The notes under the pieces are model-generated. The model saw only the letters and a list, made by a program, of their open reading frames with translations, was not told the DNA's origin and made no database searches. A stretch of 64,000 nucleotides of DNA from Gordionus sp. m RMFG-2023. Its lineage: Eukaryota > Nematomorpha > Gordioida > Chordodea > Parachordodidae. Both the position numbers and the translations under genes were made by a program. Shown piece by piece: positions 28,301 to 37,737 of the stretch. Within the stretch, counting starts at the first letter, position 1. Every line of letters begins with the position of its first letter. The stretch is taken from assembly GCF_954871325.1 (NCBI RefSeq), contig NC_088775.1:80701561-80765560 (forward strand). Direction: 5' to 3'.

Positions 28301-31300
28301 AAACTATAAAAGTGACAATTGTCATAATATTCATAACAGATCCTATAAAAATAATTTTATTTTTAGGTATTAAATAGGCGAGAAAAAATTTTTTGAGCAT
28401 GTTTCGAGATGGTTTTAATGATTGTAAAAATTGTCACAATCGTTATTTTTGAACTTTTTTAAAGCAAGTAGATAAAAATTTATTAAATATAAAATTAAAT
28501 GTGGATGTACCATAGAGCAGTGACAATTGTCATAATCGTTATTTTTGAACTTTTTTGAATTTTTTTGAAGCAACAGAGTAAAATAATAAATTGTAAACAT
28601 GTTAAATTGAAATTTAAATGTGGATGTACCATAGAAAAGTGACAATTGTCATAATCGTTATTTTTAATCTTTTTTGAATTTTTTTGAAGCAAAAGGGTAA
28701 AATTATATATTGTAAACATGTTAAATAAAAATTTCAGTGAAGATGTACCATAGAAATGTGACAATTATCATAATTGTTATCTTTGAACTTTTTTGAATTT
28801 TTTTAAAGCAAATAGGTAAAAATATATATTGTAAACCTGTTAAATTAAAATATCAGTGAATATGTACCATAGAAAAGTGACAATTGTCATTTTAATCGTT
28901 ATTTTTGATCTTTTTTGAAGAAATTATATATTGTAAACTTATTAAATTAAAATTTCATTGAAGATCTACCATAGAAAAGTGAAAATTGTCTTAATTGTCA
29001 TTTTTAATCCCTTTTAAATTTTTTTGAACTTACAGGGTAAAATAATAAATTGTAAACTTTTTAAATTTAAATGTGGATGTACTATAGATAAGTGACAATT
29101 GTCATAATGGCCATTTTTAATCTTTTTTGAATTTTTTTGAAGCAAAAGGGTAAAATAATAAATTATAAACATCATTAATTAAAATTTAAATGAGGATGTA
29201 CCATAGAAATGTGACAATTGTCATAAACGTTTATTTTAATCTTTTTTGAATTTTTTTTAAGCAAAAGGGTAAAATTATATATTGTAAACATGTTAAATTA
29301 AAATTTCAGTGGAGATCTACCATAGAAAAGTGACAATTGTCATAATCGTTATTTTTAATCTTTTTTGAATTATTTTGAAGCAAAAGTATAAAATTATATA
29401 TTGTAAACATGTTAAATTAAAATTTAAATGAGGATGTACCATAGAAAAATGACAATTGTCATAATCATTATGATCATTTTAGAATTTATTTGCTGAAACG
29501 AGCAGGTTTTTAGCTGAAGCCCATCCATGGGCGGCCTAGCTTAATAATTTTAAAAAGTGCGAGCGAATCGGTTACAAAATTTTAACAATTAGCGGGCTAA
29601 AAAATTTTAACTTTAGTTTATTATTTAAAATCTATTAGGTAAACATTAAAAAGAATCTATGAATATAATTCCCAGGAAATAAAATTCCCATTTTTTAAGA
29701 TATTAAAAATTACAAAATTAGTAAAATAGTCACTATCTCCAGGTCTCTTAAATCTTTCTACATCTACATGTTGGTACCAATTAACATTATATTGTTTATT
29801 ATATATAATCTTTTAGATTTTTCCTCACAGGAAGAACCATCTTATTCTCAAAATATTTCAAATTCAGTTTTATTTGGTATAACAAATAATTCTTAACCCA
29901 ATCAAATAAATTTTTCTACAATAAACTCTGATACCTATCATAAACCACAAAAGAAATATAGCAATTGGAGTCAGGAAAAAATATAAATAGCCATAAACAG
30001 AATAAGAGGCCATCCGTCAAACTCCCTCCTTCAAGGGGGAAAACGTATCAGTTTTGGGTACCATTACAGCAATGAAAATTAAAAAAAAATTTGAATTCAA
30101 TTTTATAAAAAAAAAATTATATAATACTTTTTTTCAATCTGGTGCCGCCTCGCTGGCACCAGCAAATTTCATTTTTTTGAGATTTTTATTTTCTTTAATT
30201 CATAAGGCAAAACATTAAATAAAAATAAATAAAGGAGGGAGAGAGAGAGACAATGGGAAAAACGAAAAGAAAAGAAAATGCATTTTTTATATCTTCATTT
30301 AACATTTGATTTTTTATAAATATAAAAAAAAAACATTAAATAAATGTATCCCATCCAAATTTATAAATGGGGGTTTTATTTGGCCTCAATAAAACAATTA
30401 TTTTATTCATTTTTTTTATTTTATATAACATTAATTCCTGATTTTTTATTTCAAAATAAAGTGAAAATAAAAATAAAAGGAAAAAACAAGAAAGTTAAAA
30501 TTAAAAATTACAAAATTTTTTTTTTATATATAATGCAAAATAAAAAAAATCTCAAAGATATTCTAAAGGAGCATTTTTTAATCGATTCTTCTGATATTAT
30601 CCTATTAGGTACATCAGTCCTTTTCCCATTATACAAATTCACAATGAAATTACAAAAAAGTAATATTGTAATAGGTGATTTTTTTGCTTCATGGCTAGAA
30701 TGCAAAATGGAGCTGGAGGAAATGGATAATAATTTATCTAAAAGTATGTTGGAATGTTTAAACATTAGAGAAAGCTATCTTTTTCAAAATAACGCATTTC
30801 GTAGTGCGATATATATGGATCATAGATTCCATTATGAAAATGGAAAATATCCTTTGGAAGAAGATAAAATATTGGCCAGGGTAAATTAATAAATTTATAA
30901 TATACATCTTTTTATTTTAGGAACATATATTTGCAACTTGGAAACAATTGCAAGCTATTGACCCTCATGAAGAAAATACAACTCTAGTTATGCCTTCCAC
31001 TAGTGATTATAAAAAAACAAAACTTGACCTTTACATTGAGCGTGATTGCAAGAAGGGACCTATATTTTATGAATTATGTAATAGCGATATCAAGCTAAAA
31101 ATAAAATCGTTATTATACAACAAAAGATTGCCATCCTCACAAGATATTTTGCAATATTGGGTTTCAAGAAAACACCAAGATGCAGAATTATTTAAATTAT
31201 CTCAAATAATTCTTGCTGCTCCTTGCACCTAAATCTCAGTTGAGAGAGCATTTAGTGCATTGGCACTAACTGTAACCTCTCTAAGGACAAGATTAGACAA

Positions 31301-34300
31301 AGATATACTTGATGATATTTTAATTATATAGCTTAATCGTACATTGTTAAATAATGTGATATTTTAAATAATTATTTATATAACCTATTTCATTATAAAG
31401 TTATTGTTTACATTGAAATTTTAATAAATAAAAATTCATATATATAACTGATTTAGATTTTTTGTATGAATAGTATAATCAGAGGGGGGCGTATTTTACT
31501 AGATATATCCAAATAGTAGTTTCTAAGATCTAAAATTGATTTAAAAGATTAAAGAAAAAATATTTTTAAATTTGTTGTTCCCAAAAATATCATGTTTATA
31601 TTGATGCATCTTTCTAGTTCAACTCCGTTCCGGTTGGCTCTAAAAATTTAACATATATGATACTATTATCATCTGCCCAGAGGTTTAAGTGTTTCCCAAC
31701 AAGATCATATTAACCTAATTTAAAAATAATGGATATGACTATGAGTAATGTGATAATTTCAAAATATATATATTAAAATAATTTCAAAAGGGAGTTGAGA
31801 ATTAGATATGTCACTTATCTATGGTACATATTCACTGAAATTTTAATTTAACATGTGTACAATTTATTATTTTACCCTTTAAGTTCAAAAAAATTAAATA
31901 AAAAATTAAAAATGATAATTGTCACTTTTCTATGGTAGATCTCCACTGAAATTTTAATTTAACATGTTTACAATATATAATTTTACCCTTTTGCTTAAAA
32001 AAAATTCAAAAAAGATTAAAATAAACGTTTATGACAATTGTCACATTTCTATGGTACATCCTCATTTAAATTTTAATTAATGATGTTTATAATTTATTAT
32101 TTTACCCTTTTGCTTCAAAAAAATTCAAAAAAGATTAAAAATGGCCATTATGACAATTGTCACTTATCTATAGTACATCCACATTTAAATTTAAAAAGTT
32201 TACAATTTATTATTTTACCCTGTAAGTTCAAAAAAATTTAAAAGGGATTAAAAATGACAATTAAGACAATTTTCACTTTTCTATGGTAGATCTTCAATGA
32301 AATTTTAATTTAATAAGTTTACAATATATAATTTCTTCAAAAAAAATCAAAAAAGATTAAAAATAACGATTATGACAATTGTCACTTTTCTATGGTACAT
32401 ATTCACTGATATTTTAATTTAACAGGTTTACAATATATATTTTTACCTATTTGCTTTAAAAAAATTCAAAAAAGTTCAAAGATAACAATTATGATAATTG
32501 TCACATTTCTATGGTACATCTTCACTGAAATTTTTATTTAACATGTTTACAATATATAATTTTACCCTTTTGCTTCAAAAAAATTCAAAAAAGATTAAAA
32601 ATAACGATTATGACAATTGTCACTTTTCTATGGTACATCCACATTTAAATTTCAATTTAACATGTTTACAATTTATTATTTTACTCTGTTGCTTCAAAAA
32701 AATTCAAAAAAGTTCAAAAATAACGATTATGACAATTGTCACTGCTCTATGGTACATCCACATTTAATTTTATATTTAATAAATTTTTATCTACTTGCTT
32801 TAAAAAAGTTCAAAAATAACGATTGTGACAATTTTTACAATCATTAAAACCATCTCGAAACATGCTCAAAAAATTTTTTCTCGCCTATTTAATACCTAAA
32901 AATAAAATTATTTTTATAGGTTCTGTTATGAATATTATGACAATTGTCACTTTTATAGTTTACACATTATATTAATTCATGTTGAAATAATCATTTTTCT
33001 CTATTTCCAATTAAAACATATGTGAAATAAGTATTATGACAATTGTCACCTTTATATGCTTTACAATCACTGAAACCATCTCAAAACATGCTCAACTAGC
33101 CTTTTTAAATTATAATTATTTTTAAAGGTTCTGAGATGAGTATTATGACAATTGTCACTTTTATAGTTTACATTAAATATAAAACATTAAAATTATGACA
33201 TTACATTTTTAAAATAATCATTATTACTTATTCCAAATATTAAAAAAAATGTAGTCGGTATTATGACCAATTCTCACATTTACAACCTATTCAAAAAAAA
33301 TATTTTCATTAACATAATAAAATAAAAAAAAATATATATCAAAAATTTTATTTTTAAAGAATTTACCAAAAAATTTTAAGATCAAAATTTCAAAAATATT
33401 TTAATAAAGATTTCCTTACAAAAGATTTTATTTATTATAAAATTCTCAAAATATTTTCTCAAAATTATAGAAGATTTTTTTACAAAAAATATTTTTTATT
33501 TTGCTCAAAAATCTTCTTTGAGCAAGCTCAAAATTTTTTTTAGCGAAAAAATCTTCGCAAAAAATTGATCTTCAAAGATTTTTTCCTCAAAATTTTGGGC
33601 GAAAAAAATCTTCAAATTTTTATTTGAAGATTTTTGTAAAACCCTGGAAAATACACATAACATGATGAGTCACAGCATGAATGTGAATAAATTTTAAATT
33701 ATTGAGCGTGACAGGCCTTCCCAAAATTTTTGCCAGGCTCGAACATAAATTTCCCGTGAATCACTAAGATTTTAATTTTTAAAATTGATTTTCTATCAAT
33801 ATAAATGCTGCAATTTTATAATTATAATATAGTTACTAATTTAACCCCCCCCCCACCTATCCTTAGCCAAATCATAGCTACACCTATTAGTTCTTTTTAA
33901 AAAAGAATAATTTTTGAAAATCTTCCAAATTTTATAAACAATATTTTTTTCCTCTTATATTTCAGTTTTATGAAAAATATTAAATCTCTCAACCATCATT
34001 CAGCAATGGAAATTTGATAATAAATAAATTTAACTTAAATATATTTTATTTATCTATATACTAAATTTTTATCAATATTTAAATAAAGCTCAAATAATCT
34101 GAAACCAAATTCTAGTTCCGCAATAAATAATACTTATCTATGGAAACAAAAATTAGTAAAATTTTGTAAACCTTCTGAGTGATACAATAATAATCAAAAC
34201 CATAAAAAACAGGACAAAATTTCTTTTAGAGGAAAATTTATTATGCAGCCACTACAATAAGTTAGGCTTAATTCTTGATCGAATTTCAAGTCTTAAGTTA

Positions 34301-37294
34301 TTAGACGAAGAAAAGGAAGATATATATATATAAACAACCTTATAATTGGGAAATGATATAGAATTAGATGATATGCACAAGTCAATACCAACTATCAATT
34401 CATCCTGCCCACATAAAAACTTGTATATTCTATATAACATTTAGAGAATTTCTAGATGATTCTGATAAAGCATCAACATCTACTGTTGAAAGCTGTGGGG
34501 ATGAACTTAAAAAATGCATCGCTCATAAAATAAATAACAATGACAATATTTTGAAGTTTTGGAAGCAGGAAAATTCATTTCTTATTTTGAGAAAAAGCTA
34601 GTAAAATTTTGTCAGCCCCTGGAGGTTCGGTTTCTAGTGAAAGATTATTTTCTAAGCCAATCGTATTAGAAGAAAGGCGAACACAATTCAAATAAAAAAA
34701 CGGACATTTTTTTTCAAAATAAAAATTTTGCTTTTTGCAATTAATTTGTGTTATTAATATAGAATTTGAAAAATAAAAACAAAAAAGCGCATAAATATAG
34801 CAATAAATATTTAAAAACGCCATTGATCTTCGGGCGTGATTAAAATATTCTCTTTCGTGAGTGGGTTGGACGGATCAAATGTTTTTTAGTAGTAAGCACA
34901 AAAGGGCATTAATTTTTTTTATTGTCGAGTGGATGGGTCATGAATAAAAAATTAGACCCTCGTCCACCTCTAATAACAATGATCATTAATGATAAATTAA
35001 TTTGAATAGATTTGCCTTTTTTTGATAATAAAGATGGTGTCTTTTTATTATAATGAAGATATTGCCTTTTCTTTGATAATGATTGAGTCTTTCTTTGGTA
35101 ATGAAAATGTTGTCTTTACTTTGATGAATTTTGTTATAAGTCATTAAGGATAATGACAGTGGTTTTTCTTTGATAATGGAGATGTTACCTTTTTTTGTAA
35201 TGTGTGGCTACTATGATAAAAGTTAGTCATAAATCATTGTGTTACGGTTGATGAAAATAGTGTCTTTTCTTCAATGATAAAGATGTTGCCTTATTTTTAA
35301 AAATGGTGTTTTTTCTTTGATAATGAAAATGTTTCTTTTATTTTGCTGAATATTTGTCAAGTTATTTCTAAGGATGATGATAGTAGCTTTTCTTTATCTT
35401 TGTTATCAAAGAAATGGCAACATTTTTTTATTATCGAAAGACAGCATTTTCATCATTCATAAAAATGATTTATGACTAAGTTCCAGCAAAGTAAAAGCAA
35501 CATCTTCATCACCAAAATAAGGAAACATCTTCATTATCAAAAAAGACACCATCTTTATTACAAGAGTAAAGGCAACATCATTGTCAAAGAAAAGGCATCA
35601 TTGTCATCATTCTTAGCACCAATTAATAACTGGGAATCTAAAGACACATAAATAATTCTCAACCTTACCAACTCTCAAAATATCCTTTATAACATATAAT
35701 ATTTTTTTTAAAAGTATGGCAAATTGCATACACTCAATTTGTGTGCAGTATTATATGTCAATAATATTTGAATCATTACACATAAAAATATTAAACAAAT
35801 TAATAAAATTTAGCCCTTAATTACCTATAATTTAAAATAATTTTTTAAAAATTAGTAACTAATTTATCTGGAATGTTCAAGTACAGATCGGTTAAAAATT
35901 CTTTTCTTCTCCCTAAGCTTTCAGTGCCATCTTCTGGGTAAAGTCGTAAATAGTAAGAATCATCATTTAAAAACTTCAGAATCATTGAACAGATTTGAAA
36001 GGACTCATAAGTACATTTCCGAGCACAAAAGTGTAAGGCATGATACCTGGCACCTTCCTTGATATTTAAATAAATAATATCATTCATGTAATACAAATTT
36101 TGAATATTAAGAAAATCTATACAATTACTATAATATAAAACCAAAATGAATTATATTTTAAATGATAATTTATTTGTTTAAATTCAGTAAAATTTATTTT
36201 CAACCTATAAACAATTATGGATATAAAAAAATCTATCATAATTAAGTTTAAACAAAACTAAAATTATTAAATTATATAACAAAATAAATTTCATGATAAA
36301 ATATAAATTTTGAATAAAATATTTTTTAAATATTTATTTGTTAGTTTAGTTTCTATTTATAAAATATTTTCTATATATAACCATAATTTATCTGATGGTA
36401 GTAATTTGTTATAGTAATACAAAAGGCAAAAATGTTTATTATTATGTTCCTAAAAAAATTCATAGTTATTTAAATTGAATTTATATATTTTTTATATTAT
36501 AAATAAACAATTTTGTGTTTCTTTAACCCATAAATTGCCTTCTAAAATATATTGTTTGAAAAATGTTCCATTTTATAAAAACTATTATAAATAAAATATC
36601 AGAAATTTTATTCAAAATTTAAAACAAAAAAACTTGTAAAATAACAGGATTATCACCATGAGATATCAATAATCGTGGATTTAGTTGAAGTAGATTAAGT
36701 ATTTCTTTCACATTATCTGAATTTAAAAAACTTCTAAATTGACTAATTTGAGTAGTTGAAGGAGCTTTAAAGGGAAGAGGTTTTTCACCTAATAATCTAT
36801 TAGCAATGAAATTAAATTTAATTTACCATCAGATCTTGTTGTATTTGATATATCAACTAGTTTATAATTTTTTTTATTTGGGGTTTCCAAGTTTTCTGCA
36901 ATATTTGCAGACAAATAATCTATATTTTGTGGTTTAGGCAAATTTTTGGTTAATAAATTTGATTCTAAATTTGCATTTTCAGTTAATATATTATGTGATT
37001 TTTTTAGTTTATGATAAAAATGTTTAGCATAATGTTTTGCTTTTTCTTCGCTGTCAAATACCTGTAGAAAATATATTATAAATAAATAAAACCATTAAGT
37101 AACTTTAAATCTTGCTGATTTATATTTTTTCAACACCTGACTAACAACTTTAAAATCATTATAAACTAACATATCTATAAATCAAGTGATTATAAATAAT
37201 TTTTATCCATCCTACTTTCTTCCCCGGAAGTTTCATGTGAATTTATATTTGATTCGTCTCCCAAAATGAGAAAATATTTTGAATTGAATGCCAT
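13360..37294 (-). CDS. ANKLE2: ANKLE2, ankyrin-repeat nuclear-envelope protein, 12 exons
   Basis: ANKLE2 acts at the ER and nuclear envelope, bringing PP2A to BAF and restraining VRK1 so that the envelope re-forms after mitosis (family knowledge). Exons: 37216-37294, 37104-37174, 36827-37061, 36634-36788, 35860-36057, 26193-26315, 25668-25737, 16741-17159, 16531-16666, 14949-15062, 14727-14900, 13360-14576; 2991 nt, 996 residues plus stop, all phases consistent. Recognised parts in order: viroplasmin-like segment (KYKSARFKVFDSEEKAKHYAK), NPRLLISHGDNP, ankyrin core (ARYHALHFCAR, YLNIPDKL, ETPLHMASKFGN), VICDRYTG, PYYVPVIRDD, LAGPMPYSK, DPEKGLEIHGRSIAKSMNVP, EKLKLEDIASPKGL, and the C-terminal PSKLDYDVFRCFN with FPTVFKWFQSL. 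The large last exon is low complexity and Ser-rich. No LEM domain or membrane anchor was found upstream of the first ATG used. An in-frame stop lies further 5', so true first exons may be missing. Two introns of 9.5 and 8.5 kb are packed with transposons. Confidence 0.93.
15259..15808. mobile_element. hAT-like MITE (TAGGGGTGTACC ends), split by a nested MITE
   Basis: The left end reads TAGGGATGTACCAAAAT and the right end, reverse-complemented, TAGGGGTGTACCGATA. Both flanks are T-rich (GGTTTTT and GTTTTTT), compatible with a duplication but not proof. The inside has repeated ATATCGG/CCGATATC words. A complete 219-bp MITE at 15455-15673 interrupts it, so this one is the older. Lies in ANKLE2 intron 9. 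Confidence 0.72.
15455..15673. mobile_element. hAT-type MITE, TAGTGTTGTT family, nested copy
   Basis: Near-palindromic: TTGTGTTGCAAAATAGC at the left and, reverse-complemented, TAGTGTTCAAAATAGC at the right. Perfect 8-bp duplications GATGTATG lie at 15447-15454 and 15674-15681. Internal phrases match copies at 25798, 48764 and 59014. It sits inside the older element 15259-15808. Confidence 0.85.
17320..18060 (+). mobile_element. Gag-like zinc-knuckle fossil, retroelement kin
   Basis: A purine-rich start encodes a Glu/Lys-rich, coiled-coil-like stretch, followed by CCHC zinc-knuckle-like motifs (for example CGRCGNKGHSLEN). Basic coiled coil plus knuckles is typical of retroelement Gag proteins. 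It is a broken fossil with several breaks. No LTRs, reverse transcriptase or integrase could be recognised around it, so the family is unresolved and its true ends are unknown. It lies in ANKLE2 intron 7. Confidence 0.45.
18061..20039. other. AT-rich intronic sequence, unassigned
   Basis: The purine-biased style of the fossil at 17320 continues to about 18800, suggesting the same decayed element, but no motif can be named. From there to 20039 I see no gene or clear repeat boundary. Confidence 0.35.
20040..21649 (-). pseudogene. MULE transposase C-terminus and start of a second tandem unit, decayed
   Basis: Read on the minus strand this continues the transposase of 21650-22760: NNCESMNHVFK, then FYPSGSDN and YGRDIRKQTPYKL, followed by an SSTTFK tail and a serine/acid-rich region. 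Beyond it (20040-20500) the sequence resembles 22560-23040 (the same PGGCK-type and DDCG-type coding blocks), so a second unit begins head to tail. The unit carries many stops and frameshifts and is interrupted by the MITE at 20509. Confidence 0.65.
20509..20894. mobile_element. hAT MITE, GATCTGCA family, inserted in the MULE copy
   Basis: Ends are TAGTGATCTGCATCGGGCC and, reverse-complemented, TAGAGATCTGCAAAG. Perfect 8-bp duplications AATGTAAT lie at 20501-20508 and 20895-20902. The uninterrupted homologous MULE sequence at about 23035 confirms the empty site. Subterminal CCCGGCCCG words and an inner ACATATGTTATATGT segment match the 5' region of the hAT at 62392. Confidence 0.9.
21650..22760 (-). 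pseudogene. MULE-type transposase, left palindrome arm
   Basis: Minus-strand frames give, in order, DDCGPWILKSYYIL, IIPRPNENKM, an open segment beginning MTKASHLVFYNCF and containing YPGPASHGNLKKY, then IIGIDKTFNLGDLYVTSLVF (first catalytic Asp), GPIF, IFGSDEELSLIKS (second Asp) and HLLCSQHLKKNF. This order is that of Mutator-like (MULE) transposases common in invertebrates. Several frame breaks make it inactive as it stands. Its mirror copy is at 23800-24943. Confidence 0.75.
21650..23107. repeat. Left arm of a 1.46-kb inverted repeat
   Basis: This arm is the near-exact reverse complement of 23485-24943; the spacer 23108-23484 is 377 bp. Whole sentences of sequence match base for base, with scattered single differences such as Lys/Gly and Leu/Pro codon changes in the MTKASHL frame. 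Confidence 0.9.
23108..23484 (-). pseudogene. Palindrome spacer: MULE protein tail
   Basis: Minus-strand frame (about 23057-23452) reads through KPMSSAQPPFKDVEKD into Asn/Ser/Asp-rich sequence with an internal repeat, SLPINDIKNVSF and SLPINYIKNVTF. It matches the tail of the unit at 20905-21400, so it is the C-terminal part of a MULE copy, kept single because the inverted arms stop on either side. Confidence 0.55.
23485..24943. repeat. Right arm of the 1.46-kb inverted repeat
   Basis: Reverse complement of 21650-23107. The outer break lies just past the phrase ATGATAAATAATATAATTTC at about 24943, where the flanks diverge. Confidence 0.9.
23800..24943 (+). pseudogene. MULE-type transposase, right palindrome arm
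   Basis: Plus-strand mirror of the left-arm transposase: same DDCGPW, MTKASHL, YPGPASHGN, GIDKTFNLG, GSDEELSLIKS and CSQHLKKNF blocks in order. It ends at the arm boundary, before the C-terminal NNCESMNH block, so it is truncated as well as frame-broken. Confidence 0.75.
25798..26012. mobile_element. hAT-type MITE, TAGTGTTGTT family
   Basis: Long terminal inverted repeats: TAATGTTGTTAAACGG and, reverse-complemented, TAAGGTTGTTAAACG, continuing into a shared AACCGATTTTTAAAAAC-type stretch. Perfect 8-bp duplications ATCATTTG lie at 25790-25797 and 26013-26020. 215 bp, no coding capacity. Lies between ANKLE2 exons 6 and 7. Confidence 0.88.
26485..27574. mobile_element. Merlin-type DNA transposon, 1.09 kb
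   Basis: Termini are GGTTACTGCCACTCTCG and, reverse-complemented, GGATTACTGCCACTCTCG. Direct flanks AATAAAA lie at 26478-26484 and 27575-27581. Long subterminal repeats of the phrase GGAGAATTTTGCC(T/A)ACAAATTT run inward from both sides in opposite orientation. The centre holds a Merlin transposase remnant. Lies in ANKLE2 intron 5, about 70 bp from the next hAT. Confidence 0.82.
27041..27310 (-). pseudogene. Merlin (IS1016/ISXO2-like) transposase C-terminus
   Basis: Minus-strand frames give YNRLEQANYFHYRINHSPNF and, after a one-base shift, TDINTQKVERLWLDLKANYK with KDIHEYLLEYRYFRKYKL and a stop at 27041-27043. The order (VNHSxxFVDP, HTQxIExxW, LxEFxxR) is that of the DDE domain of ISXO2-like/Merlin transposases. 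The N-terminal half is gone, replaced by the tandem subterminal repeats. Confidence 0.75.
28100..29480. repeat. 119-bp satellite array, left arm of the hAT
   Basis: The perfect 12-bp palindrome TGACAATTGTCA recurs at 28521, 28640, 28878, 29092, 29212, 29331 and 29450, with decayed versions at 28759 and 28980; the spacing is almost always 119 bp. Each unit also carries GTACCATAGAAAAG before the palindrome. Three more copies with wider spacing lie at 28112-28330. ORFs here are products of the repeat, not genes. Confidence 0.92.
29930..30070 (+). pseudogene. Possible Psq-type helix-turn-helix fragment
   Basis: One frame reads KPQKKYSNWSQEKI, a stop, then AINRIRGHPSNSLLQGGKRI. This resembles the helix-turn-helix of psq/pogo-type proteins (K.W....L..AI..I..G..S...A). 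Very short and frame-broken; it may be chance. Confidence 0.3.
30139..30162. other. Perfect 8-bp hairpin inside the hAT core
   Basis: CTGGTGCC, loop GCCTCGCT, GGCACCAG: a GC-rich stem in very AT-rich DNA. Helitrons end in such hairpins, but no CTRR end follows within the usual distance, so its role is unknown. Confidence 0.6.
30538..31370 (+). pseudogene. hAT transposase, C-terminal half, with a 40-bp intron
   Basis: The frame from about 30538 runs through SWLECKMELEEMDNNLSK and FRSAIYMDHRFHYENGKYP; a 40-bp intron (30881-30920, AGG|GTAAAT...TTTTAG|GAA) leads to EHIFATWKQL, then to the hAT dimerisation domain: DILQYWVSRK, LFKLSQIILAAPCT, a stop, ISVERAFSALAL, LRTRLDKDILDDI, a stop, LN. Family proteins have a Gln where each of the two stops falls or near it, so single C-to-T changes explain both. 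The catalytic Asp region is not recognisable, so the gene is truncated. Confidence 0.8.
31797..33170. repeat. 119-bp satellite array, right arm (mirror image)
   Basis: The same units as 28100-29480 in opposite orientation, near identical in sequence and in the order of variant units (for example the decayed AATTATCA-type copy recurs at the mirrored place). Confidence 0.92.
34440..34700 (+). pseudogene. hAT transposase dimerisation-domain fragment
   Basis: Frames give FREFLDDSDKASTS, NILKFWKQENSFLIL and, after a break, ILSAPGGSVSSERLFSK with EERRTQF. LxxWW...FP.L...A...L..P.SSVPSERLFS...I...R..L is the hAT C-terminal dimerisation signature. No termini seen. A different subfamily from the 30538 and 62799 copies, in ANKLE2 intron 5. 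Confidence 0.7.
34985..35630. repeat. Degenerate minisatellite that reverses orientation midway
   Basis: Units of about 25-30 bp like TTTGATAATGAAGATGTTGCC run forward to about 35390; their reverse complement (GGCAACATCTTCATTATCAAA-like units) runs from about 35405 to 35625. The switch point makes an imperfect large palindrome of simple repeats. Confidence 0.75.
36789..36826 (-). other. 38-bp micro-intron, ANKLE2 intron 3
   Basis: GATG|GTAAAT at the donor and TTATTAG|GTGAAA at the acceptor. Without removing it the frame hits a stop; with it removed RSDG joins EKPLPFKAP and the frame continues to the conserved SHGDNP. Introns 1 (37175-37215, 41 bp) and 2 (37062-37103, 42 bp) are of the same class. 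Confidence 0.8.
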
Positions 37295-37737
37295 CCAATG
37301 GCAAGATGTTAAAAAGTTTTGTTTCTTAGCATTAGTTTTCCTGCAATTACTAACTAACGCCCAAATTTGCTAATCCACTACGATAAAACTTTAATAAGCG
37401 GAGCTTAGCAGTCGTCTTTAATATTCGATATGATCACACACAACCACCTATCGATTTTCAAAAATAACTAAAACTATTATGAATTTATACCGAGAGCTAA
37501 GTGGTATAGAGAACTGTTATGCTCAGCGTCTACATGACAGGATTTTCACTGGATGTAAAAGCATCTCAAAAACCTATGCCTACTCACCTAAAAATATTTC
37601 GCTATCGTAGGTGACAATGTTTTTACATATTAATTATTGAAATATTTTAGATCTACTATCAACTATAAAAATATTGTTAATATAAAAGAGTTATTTTTAT
37701 GAATTCATTAACCCCCTCTTTTATTTACAATAATGCA

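Larger units (their letters stand above)
27643..33646. mobile_element. 6.0-kb hAT element with mirrored satellite arms
   Basis: Ends read CAGGGTTTAACATTTGC and, reverse-complemented, CAGGGTTTTACAAAAATC. Perfect 8-bp duplications GAAAATAC lie at 27635-27642 and 33647-33654. Arms of about 1.85 kb mirror each other and hold 119-bp tandem repeats around TGACAATTGTCA. The 2.3-kb core carries a decayed hAT transposase on the plus strand. The whole element lies in ANKLE2 intron 5. Confidence 0.9.

Noticed and set aside
28415-28764. Overlapping ORFs in the satellite array (mirrored at 32498-32847)
   Set aside because: Their sequences are translations of the 119-bp repeat; the repeat period, not selection, keeps them open.
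28100-29480. CRISPR-like array
   Set aside because: Units are 119 bp without separate constant repeats and unique spacers, and the context is a eukaryotic hAT element.
30139-30162. Helitron 3' end hairpin
   Set aside because: The stem is good, but no CTRR end follows within the usual distance and no Helitron protein is nearby.
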